64,000 bases of DNA, from the NCBI RefSeq assembly GCF_900105715.1, contig NZ_FNRY01000001.1, positions 1,612,001 to 1,676,000 of the forward strand, given 5' to 3'. Under the pieces are notes generated by a model. It was not told the DNA's origin, did not search any database, and saw only the letters and a list, made by a program, of their open reading frames with translations. The DNA comes from Paramicrobacterium humi. Lineage in GTDB: Bacteria; Actinomycetota; Actinomycetes; Actinomycetales; Microbacteriaceae. The position numbers were made by a program, and so were the translations under genes. Each line of letters starts with the position of its first letter. Within the stretch, counting starts at the first letter, position 1. Of this stretch, positions 43,175 to 50,900 are shown one piece after another.

Positions 43175-43735
43175 GTGCAGAACGACGTGCAGATCTTGAT
43201 CGGGCAATTCCTCAACGCATCCGATGGCACCTCCCGCGCGTTCGCGGAAGCAGAGCAGGCTTTCCACCGCGGAGTCGAGACGCAGGGGAGCCGACGCATG
43301 CGCCGGTGGGTTGCAACAGTGAACTGCCTCGACCGTTTCGTCCTGGCAGAGCGACGGATGCCACGCGAGAACCGCCGGCTGGCGCCCGGGGAAATCGGCG
43401 AGCAGGAGAAGAGCCTCGCCAGTTGGGTGCGCTACCAGCGGCGTCCCGCGACCCGAAATGGCCATTGCGAGTACCAATCGCGACGCCTTGAGATCGTCGA
43501 CGGCTTCCAGTGGGACCCGCTTGGGGAAGCGCAGAGGGAGCTCGCCACACAATACGCCGAATTCTTCACACGATTCGGGCGTGCGCCGCGCTACCGCGCC
43601 GAGGCGCCAGAGGAGCGCCGGCTCGCGAACTGGGCCGCTAAACGGCGCCAACTGGCGATGCGCGGTGCCCTGTCGGCCCAGGAGGTGGAGCGACTGCGAG
43701 CGGCAGGCGTACCGGTTCCGCGCCGACGACGGTGA
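43175..43735 (+). CDS. Module gene A': helicase-associated-domain protein (copy 2)
   Basis: A 186-aa basic protein, the counterpart of 23638. Shared blocks are RMRRW(V/I), KSLASWVRYQRRPATR, RRLEIVDGFQWDPLGEAQREL and RAPRYRAEAPEERRLANWAAKRRQLAMRGALSAQEVERLRAAG, ending PVPRRRR. Two HA-type repeats are likely. The GTG start gives the same N-terminal length as copy 1. Its ribosome site lies in the leader hairpin. Confidence 0.7.
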   Translation: MQNDVQILIGQFLNASDGTSRAFAEAEQAFHRGVETQGSRRMRRWVATVNCLDRFVLAERRMPRENRRLAPGEIGEQEKSLASWVRYQRRPATRNGHCEYQSRRLEIVDGFQWDPLGEAQRELATQYAEFFTRFGRAPRYRAEAPEERRLANWAAKRRQLAMRGALSAQEVERLRAAGVPVPRRRR

Positions 43736-43737
43736 CT

Positions 43738-43782
43738 TGTATGCCTGCACGGGAACGGTGAGCCGGGCGTGCCGCATAGATT
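43738..43782 (+). promoter_or_regulatory. Conserved promoter of gene B' (copy 2)
   Basis: TGTATGCC (43738-43745), 5 bases, GGGAAC (43751-43756), a 20-base spacer and TAGATT (43777-43782), then 7 bases to GTG 43790. Every distance equals that of copy 1 at 24195-24247. Confidence 0.65.
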
Positions 43783-43789
43783 CCGTGGT

Positions 43790-44068
43790 GTGACAAGCGT
43801 TCAGCAACCGACTAGGGGCCGCTATAGAGTGCGCACCCTCTCCGGCGCCTGCTACGAGCTCGACCTGGACCAGAGCACCATGACCCGCACGAAAGAGGTG
43901 ACCGGAGAGCCGCGTTTCGAAGGAGACGCGATCTCGCTGGTCGAGGTCATCGACTGCCGCGTGGACAAGCCGCTCCGGCTCGTAGTTCAACTGGCACTGC
44001 CTGGCACCGTGCGCGTCAAGTGGACGGCGACGCCGGTTGTCAGCATTGACGAGATCGCGGAGACCTGA
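43790..44068 (+). CDS. Module gene B': small beta-type protein (copy 2)
   Basis: A 92-aa protein, the counterpart of 24247. It carries GRYRVRTLSGACYELDLDQSTMTR, ISLVEVIDCRVDKPLRLVVQL and TVRVKWTATPVVSIDEI. GTG 43790 is chosen from the fixed spacing to the -10 (7 bases), which matches copy 1; the mRNA would be leaderless. Its stop touches the C' start (TGATG). Confidence 0.65.
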   Translation: MTSVQQPTRGRYRVRTLSGACYELDLDQSTMTRTKEVTGEPRFEGDAISLVEVIDCRVDKPLRLVVQLALPGTVRVKWTATPVVSIDEIAET

Positions 44069-44382
44069 TGAGTGGCGATGGAATCGATGAGAGTGTGATG
44101 ACCTCCGGAGTGTGGCGGGTGCGCACAGCTTCCGGCGCCGCCTATGTGCTCGACATGGATCGACGGACCATGGTTCGGGAACGAGGTCTGACGAATATCT
44201 CGGCGTCGCTTCGGCGTGATGGCGGCGAAGCGATCCTGTTGGAGATTCTCATGTGTGAGGTCGGGAAACCGATGCTGTTGCTGATCGATCTGTCGTGGCC
44301 GGGCGTGATGAACACGACTCGAGCAACCACTCGCGTTCGCAGTATTGAGCAGATACGGCTTGGCGATGACCCCGCGGCATGA
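44068..44382 (+). CDS. Module gene C': small beta-type protein (copy 2)
   Basis: A 104-aa protein, the same length as its counterpart at 24665. It has GVWRVRTASGAAYVLDMDRRTMVRERGLTNISASLRRDGGEAIL and CEVGKPMLLLIDLSWPGVM. It is the best-conserved of the three small families. The function is unknown. The end overlaps the D' start by 17 bases. Confidence 0.65.
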   Translation: MSGDGIDESVMTSGVWRVRTASGAAYVLDMDRRTMVRERGLTNISASLRRDGGEAILLEILMCEVGKPMLLLIDLSWPGVMNTTRATTRVRSIEQIRLGDDPAA

Positions 44383-45205
44383 ACTCGCGCAGGCCGAGAA
44401 AATCGGACTTCTCGGAGACGTGCACGGTGATCTCCGCCATGTTTTCGCGGCGATATCGATGCTCCGAGCTAAGGGAGTTTCGGTCATTGTGCAGCTTGGC
44501 GATTTTGGTTTCATCTGGAATCATTCGCAAGCGAATCTCAGTTTGAGTCGTCTCGAGGATCATCTCAACGGTCGGGATCAGACCATGTATTTCGTCGATG
44601 GGAACCACGAGAATTTCCATCTCCTGACGGCACGCCCCGTCTCGCCGGACGGGATCCGCTGGATCCGAACGAACATCGCGCACCTCCCCCGGGGGTACCG
44701 CACGAGAATTCAGGGTGGGCGTTCGCTCGCGGTCCTCGGCGGTGCGAACAGCATCGACATCGCGCATCGCCGGCGCGGGTTCACTTGGTGGGAGCAAGAA
44801 CAAATCACACAGGACGACCTGAACGCGCTCGGCAACGAGCACGCCGCCGTCATGCTCAGCCACGACGCGCCCATGGGCGTTCCCACTCTTGATGTGCGCC
44901 TGCGAAGCGGCGACAAATATTGGCCTCCTGCCGCCATCGAATATGCACGCGAGGGCCGGAAGACGTTCCACCGCGGCTTCATGCAGGTCCGGCCGCAGTT
45001 GTCGATCGGTGGGCACTACCACCATTTCGTGGACGAGACGGTCACCTACGAATCGCCAGACGGTTCGTTCACGAGCCGCGTCGTCGTGCTCGACCAACAG
45101 GGCGAGCATCGCGGCAACTGCGCAATTCTCACCACCTCGACCTTGAATCTTGAGGTCTTCGACGTCGAGGGCGGCCCGTACCAGGAAGGAACACGCGATG
45201 ACTGA
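44366..45205 (+). CDS. Module gene D': calcineurin-like metallophosphoesterase (copy 2)
   Basis: A 279-aa enzyme with the same metal ligands as 24963: GDVHGD, GDFGF, DGNHENF, LSHDAPMG and GGHYHHF. Strong conservation around the active site and in the segment LAVLGGANSIDIAHRRRGFTWWEQEQIT suggests a shared specific substrate. It should be an active two-metal phosphoesterase. It overlaps both C' and E', so C', D' and E' are translationally coupled. Confidence 0.82.
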   Translation: MTPRHELAQAEKIGLLGDVHGDLRHVFAAISMLRAKGVSVIVQLGDFGFIWNHSQANLSLSRLEDHLNGRDQTMYFVDGNHENFHLLTARPVSPDGIRWIRTNIAHLPRGYRTRIQGGRSLAVLGGANSIDIAHRRRGFTWWEQEQITQDDLNALGNEHAAVMLSHDAPMGVPTLDVRLRSGDKYWPPAAIEYAREGRKTFHRGFMQVRPQLSIGGHYHHFVDETVTYESPDGSFTSRVVVLDQQGEHRGNCAILTTSTLNLEVFDVEGGPYQEGTRDD

Positions 45206-45761
45206 CGGTAGCAAGGACAACACTGGTGACGAGGGTGCCGGCCGGCCGGCGAACGACGCGGCAGAAGAACCGACCACCACCCGGCGGGCTGGGACTTCGA
45301 GGAGGGATCGCGCACGAGACGACTCTGGAATGCCGGAGGCCAAAACCATGGACGAGTACTACCCGGAATTCGTCGTCCTGGAACGGCCGCTCGCGATATT
45401 CTCGAAACCGGATGGGCAGATGGAAACCGTCAACTCTATCGAGGGAATGATCGCCATCACGATCCACGCAGGCAGGCACCCGGAATACACCCCGATGACC
45501 TTCCGCGTCCCAAACGAGCTCGAGCGCTACTCACGTCTCAAGGTCAGCGAAAAGACGTACGTTGTCGAGCTCGGAACGCACCTCGAACACCACAAAATAT
45601 CGAAGCGGCCAGCCCCGAGCAAGAAGAAGACGAAGAGGGATGGGCCGAGAGAGGCCGTTCCATTGGAAGGGATCGATGCCGCGACGATCATGTTCTTGTG
45701 GCTAAACCGCGGCAAGCTCCCCAAGTGGGCCGATCTTCAAAGCTTAGGGCGATTGCCATGA
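45198..45761 (+). CDS. Module gene E': unknown protein (copy 2)
   Basis: A 187-aa protein, the counterpart of 25795. The charged N-terminus differs, while the core is conserved: MPEAKTMDEYYPEFVVLERPLAIFSKPDG, YVVELGTHLEHHKIS and GIDAATIMFLWLNRGKLPKWADLQSL. The core segments end with short hydrophobic helices that look like interaction surfaces rather than an enzyme site. No family is recognised. Confidence 0.6.
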   Translation: MTDGSKDNTGDEGAGRPANDAAEEPTTTRRAGTSRRDRARDDSGMPEAKTMDEYYPEFVVLERPLAIFSKPDGQMETVNSIEGMIAITIHAGRHPEYTPMTFRVPNELERYSRLKVSEKTYVVELGTHLEHHKISKRPAPSKKKTKRDGPREAVPLEGIDAATIMFLWLNRGKLPKWADLQSLGRLP

Positions 45762-46102
45762 GGCGAGAACCGTTGATCGACGACGGAGATGGCGACGAGG
45801 AAGTCGTCACCGAACTCACCCTCAACGACCGCGGTGTGTGGCGCGTCTGGACCCACGGCAGCTCACATATCCTCAACCTCGACGAAGCGACCGTCACCCG
45901 GGTGCCCGGCAAGGGTCGGTCGAGGAGCATCAATGACATCACCCGGCCCCTTCGCAGTCTTGACGCGTGCAGGGTAGGCGAGCGTGGGCGCTGGTCGATG
46001 AGCAGCGACGACGTCATGGTCGACTTTTACTGGCATGTGTCGTCGACGATCCGCAAAATCGAACGGGAAGCCCCACACGGTCCCAGTGCTGAGCACGGGT
46101 GA
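45758..46102 (+). CDS. Module gene F': small beta-type protein (copy 2)
   Basis: A 114-aa protein. GVWRVWTHGSSHILNLDEATVTRVPGKG, INDITRPLRSLDACRVGERG and VDFYWHVSSTIRKIE follow the same strand pattern as B and C, so it is the third paralogue. It is the last gene of the operon, overlapping E' by 4 bases (ATGA) and convergent with the HEPN gene 105 bases on. Confidence 0.65.
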   Translation: MRREPLIDDGDGDEEVVTELTLNDRGVWRVWTHGSSHILNLDEATVTRVPGKGRSRSINDITRPLRSLDACRVGERGRWSMSSDDVMVDFYWHVSSTIRKIEREAPHGPSAEHG

Positions 46103-46207
46103 AATTCGACATGGGAGAGCGTTGCACGGAACGCTCGATGCGGAAGTAGTAAGGACAGCAGCGCCGTATCTGCGTGCTCGCTACCCGAGTCCCGGGAACC
46201 GCCGAAC

Positions 46208-47785
46208 TTACTGTGCGGAAGCGCTCTGTAGCGTGAGATGACTTGCACGCTTGCTGGACGAGTTCATCGCTCGCAAGCGAGCGTCACCATGAATTCGTTT
46301 GAAAGCCTCGGTGGCGATTCGAATTGCGTCGTCGACATCCTCGCTCGACAAGATGGCGTCTGTGTCGCCGTGTACCAGCCTGCTGCGGACACCGTAGATC
46401 TTCGTGCAGCGATTGAAGAGCGCGGCTCGGCGTTCCGCATGTTCGGGCTCAAGGAGCCAGGCCAGAGCCGAACACACTTTGAACGTCGTCTCTGACCTGG
46501 AACCGACCATATTCTCCCAAGCGATGACGGCATCAATGAGGGCATCGTCTTGCGCGCGTCGTTCCGTGAATGACTTCGTAATTCGGGTCAAGGCGATTGT
46601 CATGGAGTCATTGACGGGAGTTATGCCGTCGACAACGATTGCAATCTCGTCAAGGTCGCCTTGGGAAAGTACGGTCGGTTCCTGCGCGAGAGTCTCAATC
46701 CGTAACGGAGCTTGGGTTGGCTGCAGGGGGAAGAGATCCCATGGCCCACTTGTCGCCAGACTCACCCGGGATTCCGACGTATGCGTATGAGCGAGAATCG
46801 CGAACGCTACAGCGTCGAAGTGTCGAAACAGCCCCGACCTGTGCGCCGTAGCCTCGCGTGTGAGCTGTTGGAACACTTCGAGGGAGGTGTTCTCATCAAC
46901 TTCATTTCTCATCGCCGCAACGAGATGGAAGGGAACCGTCTGCCACATGATGCTTCTCGGCCGTGGACGCGTTTCCGACTCTCCGAATGTTTCGATTGCC
47001 AAACCATCGGCCCCACGGATACCCCACGTCTCGCGCTCGATACACCCCTGGACGTCGATATGGTCGAGTCCTTTCATGACGACGACGTCAACCGGCTCCC
47101 CCTGCGCGAAGCGCCTCAGCTGATCAACGCTCTCAACTACGAACTCTTCAATACGGGATTCATCCAGAGCATCCCTGAAACGCATTCGAGCGAGCGTCTG
47201 CTCGACAATCGCGCCGATGACAATCTGCGAGAACAACGTTCCACCGCCGCCCGGTGACCACCACAGCAGGCCAACCGCGTTGTCTGGCCGCGCCGGGTCA
47301 TCTTGCGGCGTCTGCTGCGGCAGTAACGTGCTCAGTTCCTCGTCCTCGAGGAACGCGACCGTTACAGGATCCACAAGCTCAGGTGTTTGGAAAGCCGCGG
47401 CGATCTCGAATCGGCGATCTTCTGCTCCTTCGAACTGCTCAAGCAGGAGCCCATGCCGCACCAGCCGAGCGAGCGCTTCAACGAGGTTGCTCGGCTGTTG
47501 CGGCCGTTGACCGGTAATGGCACGCAACATCTCGAAGTGCGTGAATGCGGTTCCTGCCGCGATTTGAAGGAAGACACCGCATGCGACACTAAAATATTGT
47601 GGTCTCGGGATGCGTCTGAGATCGTCGCCTGCGCACGTGTCGATGACAGACCGGATCGTGGGCACGGTGAAATCCGGTTGCGTCGCCTCCGGGTCAAGAT
47701 TGAATAAATACCGCAGCGTGGCCGTCCCAAAGCGGGAGCATGCCTTCTCCCATGCAGCCGTGCCATCAAATGAGTCTGGTTCCAC
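46208..47785 (-). CDS. HEPN-domain protein, candidate defence RNase
   Basis: A 525-aa protein. The C-terminal 130 residues look like an ApeA-type HEPN domain: DALIDAVIAWENMVGSRSETTFKVCSALAWLLEPEHAERRAALF, then YGVRSRLVHGD, which contains an R-x4-H motif as in HEPN ribonucleases. The first 390 residues are unrecognised. HEPN proteins often act in antiviral or toxin systems. GTG at base 47785 has a TAGCTT -10 six bases upstream, so it is probably leaderless. It is divergent from the restriction enzyme gene, sharing a 150-bp spacer. Confidence 0.6.
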   Translation of the reverse strand: MEPDSFDGTAAWEKACSRFGTATLRYLFNLDPEATQPDFTVPTIRSVIDTCAGDDLRRIPRPQYFSVACGVFLQIAAGTAFTHFEMLRAITGQRPQQPSNLVEALARLVRHGLLLEQFEGAEDRRFEIAAAFQTPELVDPVTVAFLEDEELSTLLPQQTPQDDPARPDNAVGLLWWSPGGGGTLFSQIVIGAIVEQTLARMRFRDALDESRIEEFVVESVDQLRRFAQGEPVDVVVMKGLDHIDVQGCIERETWGIRGADGLAIETFGESETRPRPRSIMWQTVPFHLVAAMRNEVDENTSLEVFQQLTREATAHRSGLFRHFDAVAFAILAHTHTSESRVSLATSGPWDLFPLQPTQAPLRIETLAQEPTVLSQGDLDEIAIVVDGITPVNDSMTIALTRITKSFTERRAQDDALIDAVIAWENMVGSRSETTFKVCSALAWLLEPEHAERRAALFNRCTKIYGVRSRLVHGDTDAILSSEDVDDAIRIATEAFKRIHGDARLRAMNSSSKRASHLTLQSASAQ

Positions 47786-47935
47786 ATGTCAAAGCTATGA
47801 GAATGTGAACGCCGAGGCTTTCGGATCGCGCACCCAGAATGAGGGGTACCGCCAACCATTCGCGCGGAGCAATGAGGGGCAGCAGTCGATGCCCCTCAGG
47901 TGTGGGCTCGTAGCACGGGGCCTTCATCCGTAAGA

Positions 47936-50900
47936 ATGGGTGTTGTGCCTGTGACTTCCTTCGATGCCGTCTTTGACCAGCTCTATTTCTCGGCAAAGAG
48001 CGAGAAGGACAAGGGGTCGAAGTTCGAGAGACTACTCAAGCGCTACCTCGAGGTCGAGCCGAAGTACGCCGACCAGTACTCCCAGGTGTGGCTGTGGAAT
48101 CAATGGCCGGGACGTCACGGCCGACCGGACACAGGCATCGACCTTGTTGCCGAGGACCGGTACACCGGTGAACTGACAGCAATCCAAGCCAAGTTCTACG
48201 ACCCGGCCCACACCCTGCCGAAACAGGCTATCGATTCCTTCTTCACCGAACTCGGGAAGGAGCCGTTCACAAACGGACTCATCGTCTCGACTACCGACCA
48301 ATGGTCCAAACACGCCGAAGACGCCCTGAAGGGGCAGACCAAACCGATCCAGCGAATCCGGCTCCAGGATTTCTCCGAATCGACAATTGACTGGTCTGTT
48401 TTCAACCTCGACCGGCCGGAAGAACTCGTTCGCGGCCCCGGCAAGGAGCCCCGGAAGTACCAACGCGAAGCGATCGACGACGTCAAACGGGGATTTGACC
48501 TGCACGACCGGGGCAAGCTCATCATGGCCTGCGGAACCGGCAAAACGTTCACATCGCTGAAGCTCGTGGAAGAACTCGTCCCTGTCGGCGGCGCCGTACT
48601 GTTCCTCGTGCCTTCGATCGCTCTGCTGCAGCAAACGTTAAACGAATGGACGGCGCAGGCCGACGTACCCCTTCGCCCGTTCGCCGTCTGTTCCGATGCA
48701 ACCGTCGGCCGCAAAGAAAACGAGGACGTTTCCGCACACGACCTCGGCTTCCCCGCCACCACCGACCCCAACAAGCTCGCGCATCAGTTCAGGATCTCCA
48801 CGGGCCAAGAAACAGTATCCGTGGTGTTCTCCACGTATCAATCGATCGACGTGATCAGCCAGGCGCAGGACCTCGGGCTGCCGGCCTTCGACCTCATCAT
48901 CTCGGATGAGGCACACCGCACCACCGGCATCACTCAAGCCAGTAAATTCGATTCCGCCTTCGTCCGCGTCCACGACGACACGTATGTCCGGGCAGCAAAG
49001 CGCCTTTACATGACGGCGACTCCCCGGATTTACGTGGAGGATTCGAAAGCCCAGGCCGCGAAAGACGGCATCGTCGTGTACTCGATGGACGACGAAACCA
49101 CCTACGGTCCCGAATTCCACCACCTCGGTTTCGGTCGCGCCGTGGAAATGGGCCACCTCGCCGACTACAAAGTCCTCATCCTCGCCGTCGACGAAGAATC
49201 CGTCGCCTCCTCGTTCCAAGGCCTCCTCGCCTCAGACGGGGAAATGAACCTCGACGACGTCGCCCGAATAGTGGGCTGTTGGAACGGACTCTCCAAGCGC
49301 GGCGTCAACGGGGAGCGGCTTTCGATCACCGACACTGCGCCCATGCAACGCGCCGTTGCCTTCGCGCGCAACATCAAAGAATCAAAGGCGATCGCTGCAC
49401 AGTTCGAACGGGTCGGCCGCGAACTGCTGATGAACCGAAGCGAGGGGTCATCGGATCTGAGCCTGGAAGCCAAGCACGTCGACGGGACCTTCAATGTCCT
49501 CGAACGCTCTCAACGCCTTGACTGGCTTCAGGACGACGCGGGCGTCGACGTGTGCCGGATCCTCACCAATGCGAAGTGTCTCTCCGAAGGCGTGGATGTC
49601 CCCAGCCTCGACGCCGTCTTGTTCCTGAATCCGCGGAACTCGCAGGTCGATGTTGTGCAGTCCGTTGGCCGTGTCATGCGCAAGTCCACGACGACGAACA
49701 AGGAATACGGATACATCATCCTACCGATAGCCGTGCCCGCATCCGAGGACCCGACGACGGCGCTGAACGACAACAAGAAGTACAAGGTCGTCTGGGACGT
49801 ACTCCAAGCTTTGCGTGCGCACGATGACCGGTTCGAAGCGATGATCAACAAGCTCGAACTCGACAAGAAAGCCAACAAGACGATCGACGTTATCGGCATC
49901 GGAACCGGGAAGACCGACGGTGACAGCGGATCTGACGCCTCTTCTGACTCCGACGCGAGCGAGGCCTTGTTCACAATGGTGAACGCTGCCGAGTGGGAAA
50001 ACGCGATCTTTGCCCGCATGGTCAAGAAAGTCGGCGACCGCCGCTACTGGGAAGACTGGGCCAAAGACGTCAAAGACATCGCCGAACGGCAAACCGCACG
50101 CATCAAGACCATCCTTGACGGCGACGACCCGCGCCCCTCGGGAGAGTTCGACGTTTTCCTCACTGGCCTCCGTGGCAATCTCAACGACAGCATCAGCCGC
50201 GCCGACGCCGTGGATATGCTGGTGCAGCACCTCATCACCAAGCCGATCTTCGACGCGCTCTTCGAGGACTATGACTTCACCGGGCACAATCCCGTCTCTC
50301 AGGTGATGGACTCTATGCTCGCGACCCTCGACAGCTACAACCTCGACACTGAAACAGCATCGCTGGAAGAGTTCTACCGGTCGGTGCGGGTGCGTGCGGA
50401 CGGAATCAGCACTGCCGAGGGTAAGCAGAAGATCGTCACCGAGCTCTATGAACGATTCTTCAAGCTCGCCTTCCCCCGCGTCGCGGAATCCCTCGGCATC
50501 GTCTACACGCCCATTGAAATCGTCGACTTTATCATTCGCGCCGTCAACGACGCCCTCACGGAACACTTCAACGCATCGATCACAGACGAGGGGGTCCACA
50601 TCCTCGATCCCTTCACCGGGACCGGAACCTTCATCGTCCGATTACTGCAGTCAGGACTCATCGACAAGAAGGACCTCCTACGCAAATACACCAAGGAGCT
50701 CCACGCCAACGAGATCCTCCTGATGGCGTACTACATCGCTGCAATAAACATCGAAGCCACCTTCCACACCTTCGAACAAGACGCCTCACTCGCCAACGTG
50801 GAAGGCCAGAGCGAGGGTAGCTACACGCCCTTTGACGGGATCGTACTCACCGACACCTTCCAGATGACCGAAGACGGTGACGTGATCGACACCACCGTGT

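Larger units (their letters stand above)
43120..46102 (+). repeat. Module copy 2 (genes A'-F', complete)
   Basis: The intact copy of the six-gene module also found at 23561-26597. Gene order, overlaps, leader hairpin and the promoter of B are all shared. Here B' and C' touch directly and F' is full length. Confidence 0.9.

Noticed and set aside
6542-43745. TGTATGCC at the transposon ends and in both gene B promoters as one linked signal
   Set aside because: About two copies of any 8-mer are expected in a window this size counting both strands. Only the two module copies share the surrounding context.
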